Source: an uncultured Eubacteriales bacterium (GTDB lineage: Bacteria; Bacillota; Clostridia; Saccharofermentanales; Fastidiosipilaceae). Taken from it: a DNA stretch of 64,000 nt. The stretch's first letter is position 1. Each line of letters starts with the position of its first letter. The position numbers and the translations under genes were made by a program. The notes beneath the pieces are model-generated. The model saw only the letters and a list, made by a program, of their open reading frames with translations. It made no database searches and was not told the DNA's origin. Shown here one piece after another: positions 1-8,805 of the stretch. The stretch lies in the NCBI GenBank assembly GCA_902373515.1, contig CABKML010000002.1, forward strand, positions 41,012-105,011. The letters are read 5' to 3'.

Positions 1-235
1 TGCGGCACAATCCGATAAAGCTTTAGGATTGAAAGATTTGATGGAATATTTAGGTGCTAAAAGCGCAATTGCATGTGGCGATGATCTTAATGACGTGGAT
101 TTTTTGAAAGCTGCCGACTTAGGAATAGCTGTTGCTAATGCACATCCTGATTTGTGCTCGGTGGCAGATGTTTTGTGCGAGAAAAAAGGAGCAGAAGGAA
201 TACTGAATTGCTTACGAAAAATATATGAATCGTAA
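1..235 (+). CDS. HAD-superfamily (Cof-type) sugar phosphatase, C-terminal part
   Basis: The gene enters from the left edge; the reading frame is open from base 2, so the start is missing. The visible 77 residues hold two HAD landmarks: a lysine in SDKALGLKDL (motif III) and GDDLNDVDFL (motif IV, the Mg2+-binding aspartates). This spacing is typical of Cof/YidA-like cytosolic phosphatases that act on sugar phosphates or similar metabolites. The gene overlaps the next by 11 bases, so it is probably translated as part of the ABC transporter operon downstream. The substrate cannot be told from this fragment. Confidence 0.8.
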   Translation, partial: AAQSDKALGLKDLMEYLGAKSAIACGDDLNDVDFLKAADLGIAVANAHPDLCSVADVLCEKKGAEGILNCLRKIYES

Positions 236-1127
236 ATTAGGGTTAAGAGAGGTATTTAGTTTGAATATAACTGTTAAGCGTAAAATTGAACCTTATTTGT
301 GGTTGGCACCAAGTTTTGTGCTGTTTGCTTTATTTGTCTTTTATCCATTCTTTATTACGCTTTATAAGAGCTTTTATATTGTTGATTCATTGGGAGCGGT
401 ACGCAAGTTTGTTGGTGCCGGTAACTACTTATACATCTTGAAGGATAAGGAGTTTATACAGGCAATTTTGAACACACTGTATTTTGCATTGTTGACTGTA
501 CCTGCTTCGAAAATTATAGGATTATTATTAGCGATGCTGGCTTATCATAAACATAAATTGTCAATTTTGTATGAAACAAGTTTTGCTATTCCGATGACTA
601 TCGCTTCTTCGACTGCAGCTATGATTTTTCAGTTATTATATGTACCGACTTTAGGTTTTATAAATGGGATTACAGGGTTGCAAATAAGGTGGTTAACTGA
701 TCCTAAAGTAGCTATGTTTTCTATTGCTTTGATTCAAATATGGTTGTCATCAGGATATGCTTTTGTTTTCTTATTATCCGCTGTTAGAAATATTCCTGAA
801 GCAGTATTGGAAAGTGCTTCTATAGATGGAGCAACCGGCTGGCGAAAAATGATATTCATTATATTACCTTTGATTTCACCAACTATGTTTTATTTAATAG
901 TCATGGATATTCCCTTTAGTATTATGATGGTAAGTTTGAACAACGTTTTGACGCAGGGCGGTCCTAATAATTCAACTATGACCGTGATGTTGTATATTTA
1001 TAATCAAATTGCTTTAGTAGGAAACAATACTTATGCAAATGCCGCAACGATGATTGCTTTTATAATTACACTGGGATTTATTTTATTAGGATTTGCATTT
1101 GAAAAGAAAGGAGTTCATTATCAATGA
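225..1127 (+). CDS. ABC transporter permease, UgpA/MalF type
   Basis: Integral membrane subunit of a carbohydrate-type (CUT1) ABC importer. About six hydrophobic segments are visible, the first at LAPSFVLFALFVFYPFF. The EAA loop that docks on the ATPase is at EAVLESASIDGATGWRKM near residue 190. The ATG at 225 overlaps the phosphatase gene; a TTG at about 261 with AGAGG upstream is an alternative start. It overlaps the second permease by 4 bases (ATGA). No ATPase gene lies in the visible part of the operon, so it either lies upstream of the window or a shared MsmK-type ATPase is used. Confidence 0.9.
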   Translation: MNRKLGLREVFSLNITVKRKIEPYLWLAPSFVLFALFVFYPFFITLYKSFYIVDSLGAVRKFVGAGNYLYILKDKEFIQAILNTLYFALLTVPASKIIGLLLAMLAYHKHKLSILYETSFAIPMTIASSTAAMIFQLLYVPTLGFINGITGLQIRWLTDPKVAMFSIALIQIWLSSGYAFVFLLSAVRNIPEAVLESASIDGATGWRKMIFIILPLISPTMFYLIVMDIPFSIMMVSLNNVLTQGGPNNSTMTVMLYIYNQIALVGNNTYANAATMIAFIITLGFILLGFAFEKKGVHYQ

Positions 1128-1948
1128 TTAGGCAAAAATTAAATAACTATATTTACCAGATGTTCTGCTTGCTCGTTGCTTTTGTTGTTATTTTCCCAAT
1201 TTTATATGCTGTTTTTGTATCTTTTATGAGACCTGAGGACATCTTGACCAATCCTCCGCACTTTTTTCCGGTGAGTTTTACTTTAGATAATTATAAAGAA
1301 GCTTTTTCCAGGACTTTGTTAGGCAGATATATTTTTAATTCATTCGTTGTAGCTATGATTTCCAGCTGCTCCAGAATTGTACTGGGTGCAATGGCTGCGT
1401 ATGCTTTTGTGTTTTTTGAATTTAAAGGTAAGAAAATACTTTTTATGTTGGCTTTATGTACAATGATGGTTCCGACCGAAGTGGTTATGGTATCTAATTT
1501 TACAACCGTGTCACGATTGGGTTTAATTAATACTTATTTAGGTATATGTGTCGTGTTTTTGGTATCAGCTAATAATATTTTTATTATTAGACAGTATTTT
1601 ATGTCAATAGATAAGTCGTTGTGGGAAGTAGCGCAGATTGATGGATGTACTAGATTTAAGTTTTTTAGTAGAATTTTATTACCCGTTGCTAAGCCGATAA
1701 TAATTACAATTTTTTTATCTTCATTCGTTAATTTGTGGAATCAATATGTTTGGCCCTTAGTTGTAACTAATAGAAATGAAATGAGGACAATTCAAGTCGG
1801 TATTACGATGCTTAAGGACCGTGAATCAACAGCTTTTGGCCCGGTAATGGCCGGTGTAGTTGTTTCTTTAGTTTTTACCGCTTTAATTTTTGCTTTATTC
1901 CAACGTAAAATTGTAGCAGGGATGATGTCAGGTTCTGCTAAAGGATGA
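1124..1948 (+). CDS. ABC transporter permease, UgpE/MalG type
   Basis: Second membrane subunit of the same CUT1 importer, 274 residues, the usual length for the family. It has about six hydrophobic segments and an EAA-type loop at EVAQIDGCTRFKFFSRILLP. Its start overlaps the stop of the first permease (ATGA), indicating coupled translation. The binding-protein gene follows after 55 bases. The order permease-permease-binding protein is less common than binding protein first. Substrate is unknown; the nucleoside hydrolase downstream hints at a nucleoside or a sugar released from one. Confidence 0.9.
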   Translation: MIRQKLNNYIYQMFCLLVAFVVIFPILYAVFVSFMRPEDILTNPPHFFPVSFTLDNYKEAFSRTLLGRYIFNSFVVAMISSCSRIVLGAMAAYAFVFFEFKGKKILFMLALCTMMVPTEVVMVSNFTTVSRLGLINTYLGICVVFLVSANNIFIIRQYFMSIDKSLWEVAQIDGCTRFKFFSRILLPVAKPIIITIFLSSFVNLWNQYVWPLVVTNRNEMRTIQVGITMLKDRESTAFGPVMAGVVVSLVFTALIFALFQRKIVAGMMSGSAKG

Positions 1949-2003
1949 ATATTTAATTAAATTATTAAATGCCTCTTGTAGGGGTAGAAAGGTAATAAAT
2001 TAT

Positions 2004-3404
2004 ATGAAAAAGTTTTTTTCAACTGTACTTAGTCTTATTTGCATTTGTGGCTTAGTTGCATGTTCGAGTGTTAAACAGCCTAATAAGCAAAATGACTTAA
2101 ATCAAACATCTGTTGCAGAGAAAAAACAAGAGCCGAATTCAGCCAATGACAAAATGACGGAACTTACTTTTTGGCATTCGATGGATGGAGCTTATGCGGA
2201 GGTGTTGAATCGTCAAGTTAAGACTTTCAATGAAGGAATCGGCAAAAAGAACAACATACATGTCACAGCTGTTTTCCAAGAGTGGCCGGGTACAAACGCT
2301 TTAACTATGGCCATGTCTTCCGATGATATTGCTAATATGCCTGATATAATTCAATTGTACGCTGAGAATGTCAGCTTAATTCGTAATTATAAACGGACTG
2401 TTTGGGCCGAAGATATGTTTGCTAAATATTCTGAGTTAACTAAAAAGCAGGATTTGTTAGCCAATACAATTTCTTCATATTCTATAAAGGGGAGAATGAT
2501 AGGCGTGCCTTACAATATATCTGCTTTGTTGATGTATTATAACGAGGATTTGTTTGACAAAGCAGGTATAAAAGAAGTTCCCAAAAATTTAGCAGATTTA
2601 GCCCAAGCTATGAAAGAACTTAAGGATAAAACAAATGTTAAACATGCTCTTAATGTACAGGTAAGTCAGTTTGAATTGGAAAACTGGATTGCAACACAAG
2701 GAAAGAAAGGTACTTTCTTTGGAAATAATGATAGTGGACATGCAGGACCTTTGAATAAATTTGCTGCTGCCGAAAACGGCTCGCTTACTTCCTTCTTGAA
2801 AGCATGGCAAAACATTGTTTCTACTGATGCCTATAAGCCACAGAATGATAGTATAAAAGAAGAGTTTGCTAATAAAGACAGTGCAATTGTTATTATGACC
2901 AGTTCACGTATTCCGGCAATGAAGAAACTAATTGGTGATAAGTTTAAATGGAATGTCGCTCCTATACCTACTGTTAATGCTGATGATAAACAGGGAGCTT
3001 TTCCTAGCGGTGCCGGTCTGTACATTATTAATCGTGATGATAAGAATAAGGTTAAAGCAGCATGGATTTTTAATCAATTTATGATTAGTAATGAGGCACA
3101 ATCAATGTGGTTAGAAAAGACGGGTTATGTTCCGGTTAATCAAAAAGTTTTAGAGTCTGAAGCGTATAAAAAAGCGCTGACAGATAATCCACAAATTGCA
3201 GTTGCTTTCAATACGTTGAAAAACACAGGCGAAAATGTTGTTTCTGCTTTTGTTCCGGCTCAAAATATTGTTAATAAGATTATTAAAGAAACAATGTTGA
3301 AATTTGGCAAGCACGAAATAAGTATGGATGAAGCACAGACTCAATTAGCTTCCGGTGTTCAGAAAGCTTTTGATGAATATTACAAATTGAATCCGGAATC
3401 ATAG
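2004..3404 (+). CDS. extracellular solute-binding lipoprotein (UgpB/MalE-like)
   Basis: Substrate-capture protein of the importer encoded just upstream, 466 residues. The N terminus is a lipoprotein signal ending in the lipobox LVAC, so Cys20 should be lipidated and the protein anchored outside the membrane. A short linker rich in N, Q, K and E follows, then the family-1 binding-protein fold, for example LTFWHSMDG near the start of the mature domain and FPSGAGLYIINRDDKNK near residue 340. The preceding AGAAAGGTAATAAATT serves as ribosome site. A hairpin after the gene may end the operon. The ligand cannot be predicted from sequence alone. Confidence 0.9.
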   Translation: MKKFFSTVLSLICICGLVACSSVKQPNKQNDLNQTSVAEKKQEPNSANDKMTELTFWHSMDGAYAEVLNRQVKTFNEGIGKKNNIHVTAVFQEWPGTNALTMAMSSDDIANMPDIIQLYAENVSLIRNYKRTVWAEDMFAKYSELTKKQDLLANTISSYSIKGRMIGVPYNISALLMYYNEDLFDKAGIKEVPKNLADLAQAMKELKDKTNVKHALNVQVSQFELENWIATQGKKGTFFGNNDSGHAGPLNKFAAAENGSLTSFLKAWQNIVSTDAYKPQNDSIKEEFANKDSAIVIMTSSRIPAMKKLIGDKFKWNVAPIPTVNADDKQGAFPSGAGLYIINRDDKNKVKAAWIFNQFMISNEAQSMWLEKTGYVPVNQKVLESEAYKKALTDNPQIAVAFNTLKNTGENVVSAFVPAQNIVNKIIKETMLKFGKHEISMDEAQTQLASGVQKAFDEYYKLNPES

Positions 3405-3437
3405 ATAAATCTTCTTAGTATGTGTTAGAATTATTTG

Positions 3438-3463
3438 CCTCAATAGTAATATTGCTATTGAGG
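3438..3463 (+). terminator. hairpin after the ABC operon, weak terminator
   Basis: CCTCAATAG pairs with CTATTGAGG across a short loop, and the stem can extend inward through a G-U pair. The following bases (CCTTCATGTTTCTT) are only moderately T-rich, so termination may be partial and the nucleoside hydrolase gene could be reached by read-through. Confidence 0.45.
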
Positions 3464-3488
3464 CCTTCATGTTTCTTAGAGGTAGCGT

Positions 3489-4490
3489 GTGCAAAATAAA
3501 GGAATAGTTATAGATTGTGATCCCGGATTAGATGATTTATTAGCTTTATGTGCAGCAGCATATTTTTTCCCACATAGAGTTAAAGGAATTTGTAGTACAT
3601 ATGGTAATACTAATGTAGAACAAACGTTGCGTAACAGTCTTATGGCTTTGAAAATTTTACCTCAAATCAATTGTTCTATTTACAGGGGTGCTGCTTGTGC
3701 CGATTTTTCCGGTATAAATACTAAATTAAAGTTAAATTGGCAGGGATATGGTGATAATGACGGTTTATGCGGTGTACAATTAACTACTTTGTTAGAACAA
3801 AGTAAAGTGGATTTATTTAAGGACTTTGAAGCAGGTAAAAAATCACTAACTAATTTAAATCCTGAAATAAGAGATATTACTGAATTAATTGTAAAATTGA
3901 AAGAAAAAAAAGACGGATATGATCTAATTTCCATTGCACCTCTTACAGATATTTCTGCACTTTATCGAGCAATGTCAAATGAAAATTTTTCCATCTATAC
4001 TCTAGGAAGCTACTTTAATCTTTGCCCTGTAGAACGAGCAAGATTAAGTTATAACATAAAGTTGGATCCGAATGCGGCCAATAAAGTATTTACCGAATGT
4101 CCAAATTTAACAATTACAGGTTTGGATATATATGGTAATTGGTCAGAGCATGATTTTTTTAAATTGTTTAATGCATCAACTAAGATAAATACGGTATCTT
4201 CCCGATTATTAAGAAATTCCGTATTTGCTTATAATTGCCATAAAATGGATGCATCGGCGTTACTTGTGGATAGCTTACCGATATTTGCTATTGCTCATCC
4301 GGAATTATTTACGTGGACCTATGGTACAATCAAAGTAATAGCTGAAAACTATCCGAATGTTGATTTTATGCAATTTCAAGTAGAAGAATTTATTTCTGAA
4401 ATTGATAAAAAAACTAAGGCTAAAGTTGCTACCGGAATAGATTTATCAGCGTTTATAGATTATTGGTTAGAGATAATATGCAAAATATAG
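3489..4490 (+). CDS. nucleoside hydrolase family protein (IunH-like)
   Basis: Predicted cytosolic enzyme that hydrolyses the N-glycosidic bond of a ribonucleoside to base and ribose. The family signature, a calcium-binding aspartate cluster, is at the very start: VIDCDPGLDDLLAL (residues 7-20). Total length is 333 residues, close to the usual 310-340. The start is a GTG at 3489 with AGAGGTA upstream. The rest is divergent from the well-known RihA/IunH proteins, so the exact substrate is uncertain. It sits 84 bases after the binding protein and before purine nucleoside phosphorylase, which supports a nucleoside-salvage role for the region. Confidence 0.75.
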   Translation: MQNKGIVIDCDPGLDDLLALCAAAYFFPHRVKGICSTYGNTNVEQTLRNSLMALKILPQINCSIYRGAACADFSGINTKLKLNWQGYGDNDGLCGVQLTTLLEQSKVDLFKDFEAGKKSLTNLNPEIRDITELIVKLKEKKDGYDLISIAPLTDISALYRAMSNENFSIYTLGSYFNLCPVERARLSYNIKLDPNAANKVFTECPNLTITGLDIYGNWSEHDFFKLFNASTKINTVSSRLLRNSVFAYNCHKMDASALLVDSLPIFAIAHPELFTWTYGTIKVIAENYPNVDFMQFQVEEFISEIDKKTKAKVATGIDLSAFIDYWLEIICKI

Positions 4491-4590
4491 TAAGTATGAT
4501 CATAAATTCAACTGTACAGTATTTTTATACGGCGGTTGGATAAAATTTATGATTTCATTTACACTTACAACTAAACTGAAGGAGTACCAA

Positions 4591-5412
4591 ATGACAGCAC
4601 AGGAAAGATTGGAACAATGTTATACAAGCGTGCGGGAACGCTTACCATTTCTCCCGAAAGTCGGCCTGATTTTAGGCTCGGGCCTGGGAGATTTGGCAGA
4701 AAAACTCGAAATTGTCGCTTCTATACCGTACAGCGAGATAGCGAACTTCCCTATCTCGACCGTAGCCGGACATAAAGGCCGCTTCGTTTTTGCCTATATC
4801 GGTGAAGTGCCGACAGTAATCATGCAGGGACGAGTCCACTATTATGAAGGCTACAGCATGGAAGAAGTCGTTTTGCCGACCCGCCTGATGCACCTTATGG
4901 GCGCAGAAACCCTTTTCTTGACCAACGCGGCCGGCGGCATCAACTCTGAATTTGCAGTCGGCGATTTCATGCTCATAACCGACCAGATAAGTTCGTTCGT
5001 TCCATCCCCTCTAATCGGCCCCAACGCCGATAAATTAGACGAGCGCTTCCCCGATATGTCGCAGATTTACGATCTTGAATTGCAGAACTTAATCAGCAAA
5101 ACGGCGCAAAATAAGGGCATCCGCCTGCAGAAAGGCGTATATTTGCAGACAAGCGGCCCGAACTTCGAAAGCCCGGCAGAAGTCAGAATGTACAGCATGT
5201 TGGGAGCAGACGCCGTGGGCATGAGCACGGCCTGTGAAGCTTTGGCGGCCAACCATATGAAAATGCGAATTTGCGGTGTTTCCTGCATCTCCAACTTGGC
5301 AACCGGCATTTCAAAAGTTCCTTTGAGCGATGATGATGTCAAAGAAATAGCGAACAAAGTCGGCGCACAGTTCCAAGAACTGGTTTTAAGCGCTATCCGT
5401 CAAATGGCTTAA
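4591..5412 (+). CDS. punA: purine nucleoside phosphorylase, trimeric class
   Basis: Catalyses phosphorolysis of inosine/guanosine-type nucleosides to base and ribose 1-phosphate. The ATG at 4591 is chosen because GGAG lies 6 bases before it; the in-frame ATG at 4549 has no ribosome site. The 273 residues carry LILGSGLGDLA (phosphate loop), MQGRVHYYEGY, NAAGGIN and GADAVGMSTACEA, the class I (PNP/MTAP, PF01048) motifs. Together with the deaminase downstream it would turn adenosine-like compounds into hypoxanthine and sugar phosphate. The gene is GC-richer than the ABC/nucleoside hydrolase cluster before it, marking a compositional boundary. Confidence 0.93.
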   Translation: MTAQERLEQCYTSVRERLPFLPKVGLILGSGLGDLAEKLEIVASIPYSEIANFPISTVAGHKGRFVFAYIGEVPTVIMQGRVHYYEGYSMEEVVLPTRLMHLMGAETLFLTNAAGGINSEFAVGDFMLITDQISSFVPSPLIGPNADKLDERFPDMSQIYDLELQNLISKTAQNKGIRLQKGVYLQTSGPNFESPAEVRMYSMLGADAVGMSTACEALAANHMKMRICGVSCISNLATGISKVPLSDDDVKEIANKVGAQFQELVLSAIRQMA

Positions 5413-5462
5413 ACGCGCGCGAAACTGCCCGCGAAAATTGCCGCTTGAAGCTTGAAATTTGA

Positions 5463-5550
5463 AGTCGCCCCCCAAGCGACCCGAAAGTCGGCTCGAAAGT
5501 CGCCCCCCAAAGCGACCCGAAAGTCGGCTCGAAAGTCGCCTCCAAAAGCG
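5463..5550 (+). repeat. tandem repeat, unit 35-36 bp, 2.5 copies
   Basis: Units start at 5463, 5498 and 5534 (the last partial), each beginning AGTCGCC and containing AAGCGACCCGAAAGTCGGCT. It lies in the 194-base gap between the phosphorylase and deaminase genes. GTCGC and GCGAC within each unit can pair, so the transcript may fold into small hairpins. No gene or terminator T-tract is seen. Confidence 0.8.
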
Positions 5551-5606
5551 TCTCCAAAACCGGCCCTAATCACCCCAAAATCGGCCGAAAAGAAGAAAGA
5601 AGTAAC

Positions 5607-6935
5607 ATGAGAATCAGATTTTACAATGCCCGCATCATCACCTTTGCCGAACAGCAGACAACAGGCGAATTGGACCGGAATATCATTGACGGCGAATTGT
5701 GGACCGAAGACAACAAAATTATTTATGTCGGCAAAACACCCGCCGAGCCGGCAGGCTCAGCGCAAGACCCGGCAAGAGCAACTTTACCGCCATTCAATCG
5801 GGAAATAGACGTTCAGGGTAACTTAATTCTGCCCGGTTTCAAAGACGCCCACACCCATTCCGCCATGACCTTCTTACGCTCCTATGCCGACGATTTACCG
5901 TTATTGGATTGGCTCCACCAACAAGTTTTCCCGTTAGAAGCCAAACTGCAGCCGCAGGACATCTATTGGTGCAGCCGCCTCGCCGTGCTGGAGTACTTGA
6001 GTTCCGGCATAACGACAATTTTTGACATGTATTTTTATCCGGAGAACTTTGTTCAAGCGATGATAGACTCGAACTACAGAGCAGTATTGGTATCCGCTTT
6101 GAATAACTTTTATTCTTCCGTCGCTAATATGGAAGAGGAATATCACCGCTACAACAACACTAACCCGTTAATCTCGTATTTCCTCGGTTTCCATGCCGAA
6201 TATACAACGTCTCTTGATTTGCTGCATCAAATCGCCGCCTTAGCGAACAAATTGCAGGCGCCCGTGTATATGCACAGTTCCGAATCGGCGCAGGAAGTAA
6301 AGGACTGTTTGAGCCGCTACGAGCTGACACCGACAGTTTTATTCGACCGCCTCGGCATTTACAACTATGGCGGCGGTGCTTACCATTGCATCCACATGAG
6401 CGACGAAGATTTGCGGATTTTCAAGGAGCGCAAATTATCTATCGTCACCAATCCCGCATCCAACTGCAAACTCGCTTCCGGCATAGCCCCTGTTTGCAAA
6501 ATTTTGGAGCAAGGCATCAATTTGGCTATCGGCACGGACGGCCCGGCGAGCAACAATGCGCTGGATATGTTCCGCGAAATGTTCCTTGTGACAGCTTTGG
6601 CCAAAATTCGGGAGAAAGATGCTGCCTGCGTGCCGGCGCAACAGGTTTTGCAAATGGCGTGCGTCAACGGTGCCGAAGCTTTGAACTTAAAGGCGGCAAA
6701 CAGTCTTCAAGTCGGCAAACTGGCCGATTTAATCATTCTGGACTTGCAGCAGCCGAACATGCAGCCTTTGAATAATATTGTCAAAAACGTGGTTTACAGC
6801 GGCAGCAAAAGTAACGTTCTGTTGACTATGGTTGACGGCAAAATCCTTTATGAAAAGGGACAATACGCTGCCAATTTCGATGTCGAACGTATTTATTATG
6901 AAGTCAACAAAGTTATTAAGAGGGTAAAATCTTAA
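5607..6935 (+). CDS. mtaD: amidohydrolase, MTA/SAH/adenosine deaminase type
   Basis: Zinc-dependent deaminase of the amidohydrolase superfamily (MtaD/TrzA/SsnA branch), 442 residues. Metal ligands are visible: HTH in FKDAHTHSAMTF near residue 87, a later His in YMHSSESAQE, a His in YHCIHMSDEDL, and the Asp in AIGTDGPASNN near residue 310. These proteins deaminate 5'-methylthioadenosine, S-adenosylhomocysteine or adenosine. The N-terminal strand region (residues 1-60) contains an unusual A/P-rich insertion. Standing next to purine nucleoside phosphorylase, it probably feeds purine salvage. Which substrate is preferred cannot be read from sequence. Confidence 0.85.
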   Translation: MRIRFYNARIITFAEQQTTGELDRNIIDGELWTEDNKIIYVGKTPAEPAGSAQDPARATLPPFNREIDVQGNLILPGFKDAHTHSAMTFLRSYADDLPLLDWLHQQVFPLEAKLQPQDIYWCSRLAVLEYLSSGITTIFDMYFYPENFVQAMIDSNYRAVLVSALNNFYSSVANMEEEYHRYNNTNPLISYFLGFHAEYTTSLDLLHQIAALANKLQAPVYMHSSESAQEVKDCLSRYELTPTVLFDRLGIYNYGGGAYHCIHMSDEDLRIFKERKLSIVTNPASNCKLASGIAPVCKILEQGINLAIGTDGPASNNALDMFREMFLVTALAKIREKDAACVPAQQVLQMACVNGAEALNLKAANSLQVGKLADLIILDLQQPNMQPLNNIVKNVVYSGSKSNVLLTMVDGKILYEKGQYAANFDVERIYYEVNKVIKRVKS

Positions 6936-6956
6936 GGCGATAAAAAGTTTAAAATC

Positions 6957-7003
6957 CGGCAGACAGAGTGATGAGCAACTTTCTACCGCCGCTCTGCCTG
7001 CCG
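6957..7003 (+). terminator. inverted repeat after mtaD, possible terminator or mRNA end
   Basis: CGGCAGACAGAG and CTCTGCCTGCCG can pair with one mismatch around a 23-base loop. There is no T-run after it, so it is not a textbook intrinsic terminator. It separates mtaD from the pyr leader promoter. Confidence 0.35.
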
Positions 7004-7078
7004 ACCGCTAATCTCTCGCCTGAACACCCGACAGGCAGAAATTGATGAACAATAAACTGCCGGAAGCTCGCCTGAGCC

Positions 7079-7107
7079 TTTACAGACGGCAACTTATCCT
7101 TTAGAAT
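7079..7107 (+). promoter_or_regulatory. promoter of the pyr operon leader
   Basis: TTTACA (7079-7084), a 17-base spacer and TAGAAT (7102-7107) form a good sigma-A-type promoter. Transcription would start near 7114, a few bases before the ribosome site of the leader ORF. Confidence 0.65.
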
Positions 7108-7131
7108 AACAAGAAATGCGGAGGGATGATT

Positions 7132-7479
7132 ATGCCGAGAAGAGAACTCAACGAGCGCACGACAGCAGCTGCAGTTTATATCTCCAATCACATAGGCGAT
7201 TGGACGGCGGCGCATTTTCCCTTTGCCGATACAGTTGATAACAGGACTGAGTTGATGGTTTTATCATCGTTCAGTCCTTTATTTTTGCCTTGCAGCCGAG
7301 TTTGCATTGCTGCTAATCGGGTATACCGTCGCTACGGCAATTGTTTCCTCGAACAAATGCAAACTCCAATTCAGATTCATATAAACAATAATTATAAAAA
7401 AGCAATAGAAGGAAATGATTTTTTCATTTCCTTTTTTTTAGGAGGAAAACATGCAGAAAATCAGAAGTTTGGTAACTAA
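7132..7479 (+). CDS. translated leader ORF of the pyr operon (pyrL-like, proposed)
   Basis: An ORF of 115 codons starts at ATG 7132, preceded by GGAGGG at a good distance (another ATG at 7126 abuts that site). It resembles no protein family I recognise. It runs through both terminators (7243-7286 and 7409-7439) and overlaps the first 29 bases of pyrB in another frame. By analogy with the pyrL leader peptide of the enterobacterial pyrBI operon, the act of translation rather than the product may matter: a ribosome following closely behind a slow polymerase would prevent the hairpins. The alternative is a chance ORF in an untranslated leader. Confidence 0.4.
   Translation: MPRRELNERTTAAAVYISNHIGDWTAAHFPFADTVDNRTELMVLSSFSPLFLPCSRVCIAANRVYRRYGNCFLEQMQTPIQIHINNNYKKAIEGNDFFISFFLGGKHAENQKFGN
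7243..7286 (+). terminator. intrinsic terminator 1 in the pyr leader
   Basis: AGGACTGA (7243-7250) pairs with TCAGTCCT (7271-7278), with an inner GATG/CATC extension, followed by TTATTTTT. It lies inside the leader ORF, about 165 bases before pyrB. Confidence 0.75.
7409..7439 (+). terminator. intrinsic terminator 2, immediately before pyrB
   Basis: AAGGAAATGA pairs with TCATTTCCTT around a T5 loop and runs straight into eight Ts. The pyrB ribosome site GGAGG begins at 7441, so read-through is needed to express the operon. This is the position of an attenuator. Confidence 0.8.
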
Positions 7480-8371
7480 TGCCGACTTAAGCCCCGCAGA
7501 AATGCTCGAAATAGTTAAATCGGGCGCAGCGATTGCGGCAGAACCGGCCAAGTATGCGGACGTTTGCCGCGGCAAAGTTTTGGGCTCACTTTTCTTCGAA
7601 CCTTCAACCAGAACCAGATTAAGTTTTGAAGCGGCCATGTTGCGCTTGGGCGGCAGCGTCGTAACTATTCCCGAACCTAACGTTTCTTCGACGACTAAAG
7701 GCGAAAGCTTGAAAGATACCATTCGCACGGTTGCCTCTTACACCGATGTTATCGCCATGCGCCACCCGCATGAAGGTGCCGGTACTTTAGCGGCGGAAGT
7801 CAGCTGCGTGCCGTTCATCAATGCCGGTGACGGCGGCCATCAGCATCCGACTCAGACTTTGACGGACTTATTGACCATTTATGAGAATCGACACAGCTTG
7901 GAAAATTCCGTCGTCGGTTTGTGCGGCGACTTGAAATTCGGACGCACGGTCCACTCCCTCGTTAAAACTTTGAGCCAATTCAAGAACAATCGCTTCATCT
8001 TCATCTCCCCCGAAGAATTGCGCATCCCCGACTATTTACGCCTCTATCTGGACGAAAATCATATCCCTTATCAGGAAGTAAACAAATTGGAAGACGTCAT
8101 CGCCGACCTGGACATCCTTTACATGACCCGGGTCCAGAGAGAGCGCTTTTTCAACGAGGCTGATTATGTCCGTCTGAAAGACAGTTACATTCTGAATCAA
8201 AGCAAATTGCTGCAGGCGAAAAAAGACATGATTATTCTGCACCCCCTGCCGCGCGTCAACGAAATAGCGGAAGAAGTGGACAGTGACCCCAGAGCGCAAT
8301 ATTTTGCCCAGGTCAAATACGGCATGTATGTTCGCATGGCCTTAATTAAGTTTTTGTTGGAGGAAAAATAA
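7451..8371 (+). CDS. pyrB: aspartate carbamoyltransferase catalytic subunit
   Basis: Catalyses carbamoyl phosphate + L-aspartate to N-carbamoyl-L-aspartate, the committed step of pyrimidine synthesis. 306 residues, full length. The carbamoyl-phosphate loop [13 protein letters not shown] is at about residues 48-60, with KGESLKDT (the 80s loop), AMRHPHEGA, and HPLPRVNEI near the C terminus. The ribosome site GGAGG is 5 bases before the ATG. It overlaps pyrI by one base (TAATG). The presence of a PyrI subunit indicates an allosteric dodecamer of the E. coli kind rather than the free trimer of Bacillus. Confidence 0.97.
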   Translation: MQKIRSLVTNADLSPAEMLEIVKSGAAIAAEPAKYADVCRGKVLGSLFFEPSTRTRLSFEAAMLRLGGSVVTIPEPNVSSTTKGESLKDTIRTVASYTDVIAMRHPHEGAGTLAAEVSCVPFINAGDGGHQHPTQTLTDLLTIYENRHSLENSVVGLCGDLKFGRTVHSLVKTLSQFKNNRFIFISPEELRIPDYLRLYLDENHIPYQEVNKLEDVIADLDILYMTRVQRERFFNEADYVRLKDSYILNQSKLLQAKKDMIILHPLPRVNEIAEEVDSDPRAQYFAQVKYGMYVRMALIKFLLEEK

Positions 8372-8805
8372 TGTTACAGGTAAACAGCATCACAAACGGA
8401 GTAGTAATTGACCACATCAAAGCCGGTTCGGGCTACAAAATTTTCCAACTGCTGGAATTGGACAAATGCGGTGAAAGTGTCGCTTTACTGATTAACGTGG
8501 ATTCCTGCAAAGAGGGGAAGAAAGACATGATTAAAATCGAACAGGCGCACGATATTGATTACAGCGTGCTGGGCCTGCTTGACCCGAACATTACAATCAA
8601 CGAAATTGCCGGCGAGAAAATTATTCGCAAATACAGCGTCAAATTGCCGACGGAAGTTTACGATTTTATCAAGTGCAAAAACCCCCGCTGCATCACCAAC
8701 CATCAGAATATCGGCAACCGCTTCAGCCTGCTGAGCGCAAGTGCCGGTTTGTACAGCTGCCATTATTGTGACAATTTATATAAGTGCGGAGGTTCGCAGT
8801 GCTGA
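8371..8805 (+). CDS. pyrI: aspartate carbamoyltransferase regulatory subunit
   Basis: Zinc-containing regulatory chain that binds nucleotides and links PyrB trimers, 144 residues. The C-terminal zinc domain shows Cys102, Cys107, Cys130 and Cys133 (KCKNPRC and YSCHYC). An unusual extra tail KCGGSQC adds two more cysteines. The N-terminal allosteric domain spans about residues 1-95, with the conserved VIDHIKAGSG. The gene is coupled to pyrB by a TAATG overlap, and its own end contains the pyrC ribosome site and start. Confidence 0.95.
   Translation: MLQVNSITNGVVIDHIKAGSGYKIFQLLELDKCGESVALLINVDSCKEGKKDMIKIEQAHDIDYSVLGLLDPNITINEIAGEKIIRKYSVKLPTEVYDFIKCKNPRCITNHQNIGNRFSLLSASAGLYSCHYCDNLYKCGGSQC

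Noticed and set aside
7126..7450. PyrR-dependent attenuator
   Set aside because: No sequence resembling the PyrR-binding loop consensus was found in the leader, and no pyrR gene is nearby.
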